Positions 25,595 through 33,911 of a stretch of DNA of 64,000 bases are shown here, piece after piece (within the stretch, counting starts at the first letter, position 1; the number at the start of each line of letters is the position of its first letter). The notes beneath the pieces were generated by a model. That model searched no databases. It saw only the letters and a program-made list of their open reading frames with translations, and was not told the DNA's origin. A program made the translations under genes and the position numbers. Source of the DNA: Haloprofundus halobius (GTDB taxonomy: Archaea; Halobacteriota; Halobacteria; Halobacteriales; Haloferacaceae); assembly GCF_020097835.1 (NCBI RefSeq), contig NZ_CP083666.1:2666001-2730000 (forward strand), in the 5' to 3' direction.

Positions 25595-26881
25595 TCAGGT
25601 CCCGTGCTGCCAGCTTCCCATGTACTCGCGCTGCTCGTCGGTGAGCGCGTCGTGTTCGACGCCCTCGGCGTCGAGTTTTATCTCGGCGACGCCGCGGTCG
25701 AGTTCGTCGGGCACGTCGTGGACGCCCGCCCCGTAGTTGTCGCCGTTGTCGACGAGTTCGCGGACGCAGACGGCCTGCACGCCGAAGCTCTGGTCCATCA
25801 CCTCGACGGGGTGGCCGAGCGCGAGGGGCGCGGCGAGGTTGACGAGGCGACCCTCGGCGATAACGTTGAGACGCCGACCGTCGTCCATCTCGAACGCCTC
25901 GACGCCGTCTCTAGCCTCGTAGCGGTCGACCGCGAGGTCGTCGAGGTCGTCGAGGTTCACCTCGATGTCGAAGTGACCCGCGTTGGCGAGGAGAACACCG
26001 TCCTTCATCACCTCGAAGTGTTCGCGGGTCACGACGTCGCGGTTGCCCGTCGTCGTGAGCACCACGTCGGCTTTCTCGGCGGCCTCGGTCATCGGCAGCA
26101 CCTCGTAGCCCTCCATGTGCGCTTCGAGCGCGCGGCGGGGTTCGACTTCGGTGACGACGACGTTCGCGTTCTGGCCGCTCGCCTTCTTGGCGACGCCCTT
26201 GCCGCAGTAGCCGTAGCCCGCGACGACGACGTTCTTGCCCGCCCACGAGAGGTTCGTCGTCATGGCGATCGTAGCGAGAGAGGACTCACCGGTGCCGTGG
26301 ACGTTGTCGAACAGGCGCTTCATCGGCGTGTCGTTGACCGCGAAGATCGGATAGTTGAGTTCGCCCTCGGCGTCCATCGCGCGCAGGCGGTGGACGCCCG
26401 TGGTGGTCTCCTCGCAGCCGCCGATGATCGTCTCTATGAGTTCGGGGTACTCCTCGTGGACGACTTTCACCATGTCCATCCCGTCGTCGACGGTGATGGT
26501 GGGTTCGTGCGCGACGACCGAGTGGATGGCCGCGTAGTAGTCGTCGTCGCCGACGCCGCGGACGGCGTAGGAGGTGATGTTCTCGTGGGCGTCGAGCGCC
26601 GCGCTCACGTCGTCGTGCGTCGAGAGCGGATTGCACCCCGTGATGGCCACCTCTGCACCGCCGTCGGCGAGCAGTTCGACGAGGTTCGCGGTCTTCGCCT
26701 CGACGTGCATCGCCATGCCGATAGTCTGGCCCGCGAAGGGTTTCTCGGCCTCGTACTCCTCGCGGAGCGCGGTGAGAATCGGCATGTGCTGTAGCGCCCA
26801 GTCCATCTTGCGGCGACCCTCCGCGCGGGCGGCCTCCACGTCGTCGAGGTGTTCGCTCACGGGAGCGTACGTCGTACTCAT
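25595..26881 (-). CDS. ahcY: S-adenosylhomocysteine hydrolase
   Basis: A 428-residue archaeal-type SAH hydrolase. VVVAGYGYCGKGVAKKASG is the NAD-binding loop. DVVLTTTGNRDVVTREHF and LLANAGHFDIEV are family blocks. It splits SAH to homocysteine and adenosine, keeping methylation going. ATG 26881 (MSTTYAPVSEHLDDV) is preferred over a longer basic N-terminus. The MTA/SAH deaminase lies two genes upstream on the same strand, so two routes for handling SAH are encoded in a 4-kb stretch. Confidence 0.95.
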   Translation of the reverse strand: MSTTYAPVSEHLDDVEAARAEGRRKMDWALQHMPILTALREEYEAEKPFAGQTIGMAMHVEAKTANLVELLADGGAEVAITGCNPLSTHDDVSAALDAHENITSYAVRGVGDDDYYAAIHSVVAHEPTITVDDGMDMVKVVHEEYPELIETIIGGCEETTTGVHRLRAMDAEGELNYPIFAVNDTPMKRLFDNVHGTGESSLATIAMTTNLSWAGKNVVVAGYGYCGKGVAKKASGQNANVVVTEVEPRRALEAHMEGYEVLPMTEAAEKADVVLTTTGNRDVVTREHFEVMKDGVLLANAGHFDIEVNLDDLDDLAVDRYEARDGVEAFEMDDGRRLNVIAEGRLVNLAAPLALGHPVEVMDQSFGVQAVCVRELVDNGDNYGAGVHDVPDELDRGVAEIKLDAEGVEHDALTDEQREYMGSWQHGT

Positions 26882-27139
26882 GGCTGTGGCTTTGCTCACC
26901 GCGCTCAAAACGGTACCGAAGGCGGAGACGAGAAGAGCGGGCCGCGGAGCGTTCGCGGGGCGAGACCGGAGCGAAGCGGGGACGGAAACGGTGCGGCCGC
27001 TCTCGGCGGGAGCGTCGGGGAAAACGACGGTCGGGCGCGAATCGGGTGCCTCTGTGCCCGGACGGAGGGCCGAGAGCGGAGGGCAGAGTGTCAGCGGGAG
27101 TCGGCGTCTACGGCCGCGTCGGCGCGCCGTACCGGTAGG

Positions 27140-28201
27140 TTACGCGCTGGCGCGTTCGTCGTCGGTGACGGTCGGACCCGTCACCGCGGGACCGTTGTCG
27201 ATTTCGGGCGAGCCGTCGCCGTTGTTGTTTCCGCTGCCGTTTCCGTTGTTGCCCGGACTGGCACCGTCGCTGCTGTTACCCTTCTCGTCGTCCGCGTCCG
27301 CGTCGTCACCGTCGTCGGAGGCGTTCGTCCCGTTCGCCTGTCCGGGATGGTCGTCACCCTTGTCGGGTTCGTGTCCGTTGCTCCCGTTCGAGACGTTAGC
27401 GCGGTCGGCGTTCGAGCCCGTCTCCTCGGGAGGACCCGCGTGGTCGGGTCGCTTCTCCTCACCCTGACCGGGGTTGTTCCCGCGGACGAACTCGGAGACG
27501 ACCTGTCCGATGCCGCCCTCGCGGTCGTCGTCGCCGAGCGTGCTCTGGACGAACGAGGAGACCCGCTGACCGAACGACATGGGTCTCTCGTCGGCGACGG
27601 TGAGTGTCGTCGTCGTGTTCACCGAGTCGTTGTCGGTCGTCGCGGTGACGACGAGCGTCACGTTCTCGGTCGGTTCGGGCAGCGAGACGCTACCGTTCTC
27701 GCTCGTCTCGTGCGAACCGACGCCGGAGTAGTTCGACTCGTTGCCGTCGGCGGCGACGTCGACCGTCGCGTTCTCGACGGCGCTGCCGTTGTCGGTCACC
27801 GAGACCGTCGGCTCACCGGCGTCGTCCTGCGAGACCGAGACGGAGAGACCCTCCTCGGTCGACGGCGTGAGCTCGACCGACTCGGTCGTCGCGAGCGAGT
27901 CGTTGGTGACGTTCAGCGTCACGTTCACCGACGACTCGGGCGCGGGGAGGACGACCGTCCCGTCGTCGTCGGCCGTGTAGCTGCCGACGCCGGAGTAGTC
28001 GCCGTCGGCGGTCACGTTCACCGTCGCGTTCTGTACTGCCGTCGCGTTCTGTGTCACGGTTACCGTCGATTCGCCGGTGTCGTCCTGCTCGACGTCCACG
28101 TCGAGCGGAGCGTCCGCCGCGAGTGCACCTGCGACGCCCGGTGCGACTGCCGTGCAGAAGAGCACTAACGCGAGCGTGAGTGTCTGTTTCTTTGAACTCA
28201 T
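27140..28201 (-). CDS. Secreted protein with two tandem beta domains and Asn-rich tail
   Basis: A 353-residue exported protein. MSSKKQTLTLALVLFCTAVA is a Sec-type signal. Two tandem beta domains follow (about residues 34-110 and 112-190). Both share 'DD.GE.TV.VT.N..AV.NATV.V.ADG...YSGVGS' and so arose by duplication. NxT/NxS sequons are very frequent, fitting a glycosylated surface protein. The last 120 residues are Gly/Asn/Asp/Ser-rich and probably disordered. There is no C-terminal membrane anchor. The ligand or partner is unknown. Confidence 0.78.
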   Translation of the reverse strand: MSSKKQTLTLALVLFCTAVAPGVAGALAADAPLDVDVEQDDTGESTVTVTQNATAVQNATVNVTADGDYSGVGSYTADDDGTVVLPAPESSVNVTLNVTNDSLATTESVELTPSTEEGLSVSVSQDDAGEPTVSVTDNGSAVENATVDVAADGNESNYSGVGSHETSENGSVSLPEPTENVTLVVTATTDNDSVNTTTTLTVADERPMSFGQRVSSFVQSTLGDDDREGGIGQVVSEFVRGNNPGQGEEKRPDHAGPPEETGSNADRANVSNGSNGHEPDKGDDHPGQANGTNASDDGDDADADDEKGNSSDGASPGNNGNGSGNNNGDGSPEIDNGPAVTGPTVTDDERASA

Positions 28202-28277
28202 CACCCGAAGCGACAACCGAGCAGTAGATAAAGGGGTGTCGTCGTTCACCCGGTTCGGGTCGTTGAAAACGGACGAG

Positions 28278-28294
28278 AACCGTTTATAACCGTT
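28278..28294. promoter_or_regulatory. Direct repeat AACCGTT x2 spaced by one helical turn
   Basis: AACCGTT-TAT-AACCGTT has a 10-base period, with a TATA-like 'tttataa' between the copies, about 80 bases upstream of the secreted-protein ATG. It could be a promoter or binding site giving a leader of about 55 bases. Confidence 0.35.
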
Positions 28295-28347
28295 CAAATA
28301 ACCTTCTCGTTCGTTGATTTGTGCTACAGAGAGAAATTCACGAGACG

Positions 28348-29637
28348 TTATATTGACCGGTCGAGCGCCTCGCGGGCGTGCTCGGTCGCCTGCCGCATCA
28401 CCGACGAGGCGTCGAGCGTGAGGACCTCACGGTCCCGCATCAACACCTCGCCGTCACAGACGGTGTGTCGGACGTCGGAGCCACGGGCCGCGTAGGCGAG
28501 GTGGCTCACGTGGTCGTGCGCGGGCGTCAGATGCGGCGCGTCGAAGTCGACGACGACGACGTCGGCGTTCGCGCCGGCTTCGAGGTGACCGGAGTCGAAG
28601 CCGAGCGCCTCGGCCCCGCCGCGCGTCGCCATCTCGACGACCCTCTCGGCGGCGACGGCGCTGGCGTCCTCGGCGGCGAGTTTGCCGACCATCGCCGCGT
28701 CGCGCATCTCGTCGAACAGGTCGAGGTCGTTGTTCGACGCCGCGCCGTCGGTGCCCAGTCCCACGGGGACGCCCGCGTCGAGCATCCGCTGGACGGGCGC
28801 GATACCGGAGGCGAGTTTCATGTTCGACGCCGGGCAGTGGATGACGCTCGTTCCCCGTTCTGCGAGCAGGTCGATTTCGGCGTCGTCGACGTGGACGCCG
28901 TGGGCCGCGAAGTCAGCGTCGCCGAGCATCCCGAGGTCGTCGGCGTACGCGAGCGGTCGCTCGCCGCGCTCGTCGACGATGGGGTCGACCTCGTCGGTCG
29001 TCTCGTTGGCGTGGAAGTGAACGGGAACGCCGAGGTCGCGGGCGCGAGCGACCGACTCGCGGAGTTCCTCCTCGCCGACGGTCGTGAGGCTGTGCGGCAT
29101 GTACGCCGTCGACACTCTCCCTTCTGCCGCGCCGTCGAACTCGGCGGCGACGTCGAGGCTCTCGTCGATGTCGGCCTGCGCGGCCTCGTCGTCTTTGCCA
29201 ACGGTGACGACGCCGTGACCGAGGCGGGCGCGCAGCCCCGCCCGCTCCACGACACCGACGATCTCGGGCACGTGAAAGTACATGTCGGCGAACCCCGTCG
29301 TTCCCGAGCGAATCATCTCGACCATGGCGAGTTCCGCGCCGACGCGCACGTCCTCGGGCGTGAACGCGCCCTCGACCGGCCAGATATCCTCTCTGAGCCA
29401 CGTTTCGAGGGGTTTGTCGTCGGCGACGCCGCGCAGCAGCGTCATGGGAACGTGCGTGTGAGCGTTGACGAGACCGGGCATCACGAGGCCGCCCGCGGCG
29501 TCGAGCGTCTCGTCTCCCGTCTCGGTATCGCCGACGGCGAGAATCTCGCCCAAGTCGGTGTCGACCAGTACGTCGCCGCGTTCGACCGACAGATCGGGTC
29601 GCAGGACCTCTCCGCCGGTTATCTGAAGCGTCGTCAT
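28348..29637 (-). CDS. mtaD: 5'-methylthioadenosine/S-adenosylhomocysteine deaminase
   Basis: A 429-residue amidohydrolase. HTHVPMTLLRG (metal His pair), HFHANET, AHGVHVDDAEI and GTDGAASNNDLDLFDEM are the family's metal and substrate motifs. It deaminates MTA or SAH to the inosine forms. The adenosyl specificity is assigned from the motif set; the close relatives DadD and guanine deaminase cannot be excluded. SAH hydrolase two genes downstream supports the assignment to SAM salvage. ATG 29637 is chosen; the frame continues far upstream but only in a shadow of other genes. Confidence 0.88.
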   Translation of the reverse strand: MTTLQITGGEVLRPDLSVERGDVLVDTDLGEILAVGDTETGDETLDAAGGLVMPGLVNAHTHVPMTLLRGVADDKPLETWLREDIWPVEGAFTPEDVRVGAELAMVEMIRSGTTGFADMYFHVPEIVGVVERAGLRARLGHGVVTVGKDDEAAQADIDESLDVAAEFDGAAEGRVSTAYMPHSLTTVGEEELRESVARARDLGVPVHFHANETTDEVDPIVDERGERPLAYADDLGMLGDADFAAHGVHVDDAEIDLLAERGTSVIHCPASNMKLASGIAPVQRMLDAGVPVGLGTDGAASNNDLDLFDEMRDAAMVGKLAAEDASAVAAERVVEMATRGGAEALGFDSGHLEAGANADVVVVDFDAPHLTPAHDHVSHLAYAARGSDVRHTVCDGEVLMRDREVLTLDASSVMRQATEHAREALDRSI

Positions 29638-29793
29638 GTGCCTCGGTAGACGGGAGGCGACCAAAGGCGGACCGGTTTCCGGAGCGCCCGACGGGCGTTC
29701 GAGGCGTGTCGGGGGACGTCGGACCTTCGGAGCGGTATCGCCGGTAAATCTTGGCGAACAACACTTATCAATATAAACGAACAAACACACGGT

Positions 29794-30183
29794 ATGGCCC
29801 TCACAACGTCCCCGCTTCGCCGCCTCGTCGTCGGCGACGAAGACGCCGTCGAGTGGCTCGCCCTCATCCCTCTCCTCTTCACCGCCGAGTGTATGGGCGT
29901 CGTCGCCTGTCGCAGTCTCGGTCTGTTTCCGCTGGTGGTCGTCCCCGGAGCGGTGGTCACGCTCGCGCTGATGGTGGTCCCCTCGGCGCTGAGCGCCGCC
30001 AACGGCGGCGGCCTGTTCGGGAGCGTTGTCCTCGGACTCGCGCCCGTCTCGGGGCTGCAACTCGCGCTGAGCGGCGAAGCGCCGCTCGGCGTCGACCTCG
30101 CGACCATGGCCAGCGTCGGCGTCGTCGTCGGCATCGTCCTCGGCGCGGTCGGATTCGCCGTCGGGGTGGCGATGCGGGAGTGA
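29794..30183 (+). CDS. Four-span membrane protein, unknown function
   Basis: A 129-residue protein of mostly hydrophobic sequence in four spans, with a charged N-terminus (LRRLVVGDEDAVEW) and a short tail (VAMRE). I recognise no family. Promoter-like AT-rich sequence (cacttatcaatataaac) lies within 35 bases of the ATG. It is followed by hisG after 69 bases and may be co-transcribed with it. Confidence 0.72.
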   Translation: MALTTSPLRRLVVGDEDAVEWLALIPLLFTAECMGVVACRSLGLFPLVVVPGAVVTLALMVVPSALSAANGGGLFGSVVLGLAPVSGLQLALSGEAPLGVDLATMASVGVVVGIVLGAVGFAVGVAMRE

Positions 30184-30252
30184 CCGAAGCGACCGAGGTG
30201 ATGAGAGCGACCGGAGGGAAAGACAGTTCTCCCGCGCCCGCGAGCATCCGGT

Positions 30253-31110
30253 ATGCGAATCGCCGTGCCCAACAAGGGCCGCCTGCACGACCCGTCGATG
30301 GACCTTCTCGAACGCGCCGGACTCCACGTCGAGAACGGCGCGGCCCGGAAGCTGTACGCCGAGACGGTGGACCCCGACGTGACCGTCCTCTTCGTCCGCG
30401 CCGCCGATATCCCGGGGTACGTCCGCGACGGGGCCGCCGACATGGGAATCACCGGGCTCGACCAAGCGCGGGAGTCGGGCCACGAACTGACCGACCTGCT
30501 CGATCTGGGCTTCGGCAAGTGCCGACTCGTGCTCGCCGCGCCCGAGGACGGCGACATCCACTCGGTCAGCGACATCGAGGGCAGAACCGTCGCCACCGAG
30601 TTCCCCCACGTCACGCGCTCGTTCTTCGAGGGTCGCGGCGTCGACGCCGACGTGGTCGAGGTGACCGGCGCGACGGAACTCACCCCGCACGTCGAGATGG
30701 CCGACGCCATCGTCGACATCACGAGCACCGGGACGACGCTCCGCGTCAACCGCCTCGCCGTCGTCGAGGAGGTGCTGTCGAGTTCGGTCCGGCTGTTCGC
30801 GCGGCCCGACGTGGCCGACGACGAGAAGGTCCAGCAGGTGCGGACGGCGTTCGAGTCGGTGTTGGCCGCCGACGGCAAGCGCTACCTGATGATGAACGCG
30901 CCGAAGTCGCGGTTGGACGAGGTGCGCGACGTGATTCCGGGGATGGGCGGGCCGACGGTGATGGATATTGCTGGGAAAGAAGGCGACGACGCCACCGTCG
31001 CGGTCCACGTCGTCGTCGACGAGCGCGAGGTGTTCGAGACCATCGGCAACCTCCGCGAAGTCGGCGCGTCGGACATCCTCGTCACCGAAATCGAGCGCCT
31101 CGTCGAGTAG
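30253..31110 (+). CDS. hisG: ATP phosphoribosyltransferase, long form
   Basis: A 285-residue His[20 protein letters not shown] starts the catalytic part, DMGITGLDQ and [17 protein letters not shown] line the PRPP site, and residues about 210-285 form the PII-like regulatory domain ([19 protein letters not shown]). The long form is hexameric and histidine-inhibited and does not need HisZ. It catalyses the first step of histidine synthesis. No other his gene is in the window. Confidence 0.95.
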   Translation: MRIAVPNKGRLHDPSMDLLERAGLHVENGAARKLYAETVDPDVTVLFVRAADIPGYVRDGAADMGITGLDQARESGHELTDLLDLGFGKCRLVLAAPEDGDIHSVSDIEGRTVATEFPHVTRSFFEGRGVDADVVEVTGATELTPHVEMADAIVDITSTGTTLRVNRLAVVEEVLSSSVRLFARPDVADDEKVQQVRTAFESVLAADGKRYLMMNAPKSRLDEVRDVIPGMGGPTVMDIAGKEGDDATVAVHVVVDEREVFETIGNLREVGASDILVTEIERLVE

Positions 31111-31133
31111 GGTCGCCGAGGGCGAGAGACGAC

Positions 31134-32114
31134 TCAGCGCCGCCGCAGGTCCGGTTCCGTCAGCCCGGTGTACAGCACCACGCGGCCGTAGCGTGTCTTC
31201 GCCCACGCCGCGACGAGCAGACAGCCGAGCGAGAGCGCCGAGACGCCGAGTAACCCTGCCTCGGGGCCGAACGCGCCGCCGGTGTACAGGTCGGGACCGT
31301 GTCGGTTCAACACCAGAAGCGACGCCGAGGGGTCGACGCCGCTGACCGGCAGGCCGAACACCGGTCCCTGAAAGAGGTTCCACGAGACGTGAAAGCCGAC
31401 CGGGAGCGCGATTTCGCCGGTCAGCACGTAGGCGAACGCGAGCAACACGCCGGCAAACCCGACGCCCAGCGTGCTGACGACCGTCGCGTTGGGGTTGACG
31501 GCGTGCAGCAGCGCGAAAACGACCGCCGAGGCCACGATTGCGCCGCCGACCGCCCTGTCGGCGTCGAAGTCGGCGTGGCCGAACAGCCCCTCGGCGAGGT
31601 TCGTGACGAGGTAGCCGCGGAACAGCAGTTCCTCGTGGAACCCCACGAACGCGACGAGCGCGATCGAGAACAGCAGTTCGGGGACGAACGCGGCGAGCGG
31701 GGCGCTGAGCACCGCCTCGACACGTACCCACCCGGCGGCGTACTCGACGAGGAAGACGAGCGACATGAGCGCCGTACCGAGCGCGAAGCCGGCGCCAAGG
31801 TCGGTCCACCAGTCGTGGTCGACGTGGAGACCGAAGTCGGCGAAGTACCGCCGGTCGAGGAACGTCCCGCTGAACGAGACGGCCGCGATGGTCGCCGTCC
31901 CGAGGAGGACGAGTGGCGCGAACTCGGTGAGGGTCGCGACGGTGTCGCCGACGGCGGCCTCGGTCCCCGTCCCGGGGTCGGCGAGCGCCACGAAGAGGAA
32001 CCACCCGGTGAGCGTCAGCGCGCCGACGAGCAGCGTCGTCGCCGCGATGCGCCAGGGCGCACGCAACCGTCGCTCTTCGAGGTTCCAGAGGACGTTCGGA
32101 ACGAGACCGTTCAT
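31134..32114 (-). CDS. CPBP-family intramembrane metalloprotease
   Basis: A 326-residue protein with about eight spans. EELLFRG, FALLHAV and HVSWNLFQG are the EExxxR, FxxxH and HxxxN motifs that form the active site of the Rce1/CPBP family. It could process prenylated or membrane substrates, or aid protein maturation. ATG 32114 is taken. An in-frame TTG at 32180 would add 22 residues and lies inside a palindrome (32166-32185), with a TATA-like tagatacaa just upstream, so the true start deserves care. Confidence 0.88.
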   Translation of the reverse strand: MNGLVPNVLWNLEERRLRAPWRIAATTLLVGALTLTGWFLFVALADPGTGTEAAVGDTVATLTEFAPLVLLGTATIAAVSFSGTFLDRRYFADFGLHVDHDWWTDLGAGFALGTALMSLVFLVEYAAGWVRVEAVLSAPLAAFVPELLFSIALVAFVGFHEELLFRGYLVTNLAEGLFGHADFDADRAVGGAIVASAVVFALLHAVNPNATVVSTLGVGFAGVLLAFAYVLTGEIALPVGFHVSWNLFQGPVFGLPVSGVDPSASLLVLNRHGPDLYTGGAFGPEAGLLGVSALSLGCLLVAAWAKTRYGRVVLYTGLTEPDLRRR

Positions 32115-32165
32115 CGGTGGCTCACCACCCGAAGGCCGGTCGACCGGTGACGACGGAGCGACATT

Positions 32166-32185
32166 CGTTCTTACACTCAAGAACG
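32166..32185. promoter_or_regulatory. Perfect palindrome upstream of CPBP gene
   Basis: CGTTCTT-ACACTC-AAGAACG is a perfect 7+7 inverted repeat with a six-base spacer, in the 172-base gap between the CPBP gene and the next membrane-protein gene. It sits about 50 bases from ATG 32114, within reach of a promoter, and could be an operator. Confidence 0.5.
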
Positions 32186-32286
32186 TACTACTTGTATCTA
32201 TCCCGTCGTCGGACGCCGGAGCGGTCGCCGCGGAGCCAAAGGGAAACCCGGCCGGGAGGCGAGAGATGTTCCTCGGCCGCGGTCCA

Positions 32287-32658
32287 TCAACCGGGAGCGC
32301 TCTGCCAGAGCGCCAGCAGACTGAACAGTATCGCGCCGAGGATGATGGTGACCACGACGTGGATGACGACGATGTACAGGGTCAGCCGCCACGAACGGTC
32401 GTAGAGGTAGCGTATCGCAGCGGCGTCGAGCGTGAGCGCGACGGGTACCGCCACCGCTGCCGAGACCCCGAAGGCGGTGGAGAGCACCGCGATAACGGCC
32501 GGGAGGGGACCGACGGCGAAGGCGTTTCGCACGGCGACGTCGCCGAGAACGTTGCGGGCGGCGAGGTGAGCGGTCAGGGAGAGAAACAGCGCGAACAGGC
32601 CGACGGTCCCGGCGATGGCGATTGGGTTCCCGACCGTCGTCTGCAGCGGGACGAGCAT
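32287..32658 (-). CDS. Four-span membrane protein, unknown function
   Basis: A 123-residue protein with spans near residues 12-35, 45-75, 80-90 and 95-118; the loop DAAAIRYLYDRSWRLTLY is basic and cytoplasmic. I recognise no family beyond small haloarchaeal membrane proteins. It is divergent from the following plus-strand gene and upstream of the CPBP gene. Confidence 0.72.
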   Translation of the reverse strand: MLVPLQTTVGNPIAIAGTVGLFALFLSLTAHLAARNVLGDVAVRNAFAVGPLPAVIAVLSTAFGVSAAVAVPVALTLDAAAIRYLYDRSWRLTLYIVVIHVVVTIILGAILFSLLALWQSAPG

Positions 32659-32792
32659 GCGGGGAGTTGGGTCCCCGTCCGTATGGTGTTTTCCGAACGC
32701 GATGGGTGCGCGCCGTCGAACGGCCGGTCGACCAGCGGCGGAGAGAGGGAGGGACCCGACCAGTCTTGTGACTCGGTGTCGAACAGCGTGAT

Positions 32793-33182
32793 ATGCCGAC
32801 CGACGACCCGGAACGCGACGACGAACCGAGTTCTTCGAAGTCGGAGACGCAGGCTCCGAACCCGCCCGAGAACCTCCCGGCCGCGGTCGCCGAGACGCTT
32901 CGGACGCTCTCCGAACAGAGGCTACGGGAGGCGGTCATCTACGGACAGGAGTTGCTACAGGCGCGGCAAGGGCCGGCCCCGCACATCGAGCCGAAGCCGG
33001 GCGAGGAGTTCATCCGCGTCGAGGACCGCGAGGGCTACACGCAGGTCGTCAAGCGTACACCCTGCGGTAACGACTGCGAGGACTGTCCGCACGGGCCCTA
33101 CGTCTACCACGTCACGGAGGAAGAGACGCCGAGCGGAGAGCGACGAACGCGCTGGGCGCTCATCGGCCGCGCGGAAGAGTGA
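32793..33182 (+). CDS. Cys-rich small protein with CxxxCxxCPHGPY motif
   Basis: A 129-residue soluble protein. The first 45 residues are acidic and polar, the middle is helical (LREAVIYGQELLQARQG), and the C-terminal part holds CGNDCEDCPHGPYVYHV, three closely spaced cysteines plus His that could bind zinc or iron. This motif is reminiscent of 'CPHGPY' domains in proteins of unknown role. It ends exactly one base before the tbp stop codon, so the two genes are convergent with no gap. Confidence 0.78.
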   Translation: MPTDDPERDDEPSSSKSETQAPNPPENLPAAVAETLRTLSEQRLREAVIYGQELLQARQGPAPHIEPKPGEEFIRVEDREGYTQVVKRTPCGNDCEDCPHGPYVYHVTEEETPSGERRTRWALIGRAEE

Positions 33183-33743
33183 TCAGTCGAGAAGACCGAG
33201 TTCGGAGAGTCGGCTGACGATTTTGTCGACGGCGTGCTCGGCGTCGACCGGCTGTTTGCCGCCCGTGATGACGAGTTTGCCGGAGCCGAAGAGGAGGGCG
33301 ACGACCTTGGGTTCGTCGAGTCGGTAGACGAGGCCGGGGAACTGCTCGGGTTCGTACTCGATGTTTTCGAGGCCGAGGCCGATGGCGATGGCGTTCAGGT
33401 TGAGATTGCGTCCGAGGTCCGCGCTCGTGACGATGTTCTGGACGGTTATCTCGGGGTCGTCGTCGACGGGAATCTGGAGTTCTCGGAGTTTGTCGAAGAC
33501 GATACCGAGACTCTCGTGGACGTCGTCGGTGGATTTCGCGCCCGTGCAGACGATCTTGCCGGAGCGGAAGATGAGAGCGGCCGACTTCGGATTCTGCGTG
33601 CGGTAGACGAGGCCGGGGAACTGCTCGGGGTCGTAGTCCGCCCCTTCCAGGTCCATCGCGACGCTCTGAAGGTCGAGTTCCTGCCCGATTCCCGTGGAAG
33701 CGACCACGTTCTCTATGTTGATGGTGTCCTTGGGGTCACTCAT
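33183..33743 (-). CDS. tbp: TATA-binding protein
   Basis: A 186-residue TBP with two internally duplicated halves: INIENVVASTGIGQELDL and ITVQNIVTSADLGRNLNL open each, and both contain FPGLVYR and the FRSGK/FGSGK strands. Both halves have the saddle structure that bends the TATA element and recruits TFB and RNA polymerase. Halobacteria often carry several tbp paralogues; this is full length and canonical. Its own promoter (33751-33776) contains three TTTAAG/A elements. Confidence 0.97.
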   Translation of the reverse strand: MSDPKDTINIENVVASTGIGQELDLQSVAMDLEGADYDPEQFPGLVYRTQNPKSAALIFRSGKIVCTGAKSTDDVHESLGIVFDKLRELQIPVDDDPEITVQNIVTSADLGRNLNLNAIAIGLGLENIEYEPEQFPGLVYRLDEPKVVALLFGSGKLVITGGKQPVDAEHAVDKIVSRLSELGLLD

Positions 33744-33750
33744 GGAGCGA

Positions 33751-33776
33751 TTTAAGTATCGTATTTAAGGTTTAAA
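33751..33776 (-). promoter_or_regulatory. tbp promoter with tandem TTTAAG elements
   Basis: TTTAAG at 33751-33756, TTTAAG at 33764-33769 and TTTAAA at 33771-33776. The last two lie about 27 bases before the tbp ATG and make its TATA element. The first is between TATA and start. TBP binding to its own promoter would give autoregulation, an inference from the layout. Confidence 0.5.
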
Positions 33777-33911
33777 AAGGTTGGTGCAGGGGCTGATAGG
33801 TTCGATTCTAGTGAATTCGACCGATTTTGCGGCGCTCGACCGGTCGCATCCGAGAAGTCGCCCGCTCGGACCGTTCGACACGCTCATACGTCGGCCCCGA
33901 CAGATTCGACC

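Noticed and set aside
30184-30252. A His-rich leader before hisG
   Set aside because: The 69-base gap holds no His-codon cluster or paired stems.
28348-32004. A single minus-strand open frame of over 1200 codons
   Set aside because: Only the first-listed part (to 29637) is the deaminase. The rest is a basic shadow of hisG and neighbours, as is usual in very GC-rich DNA.
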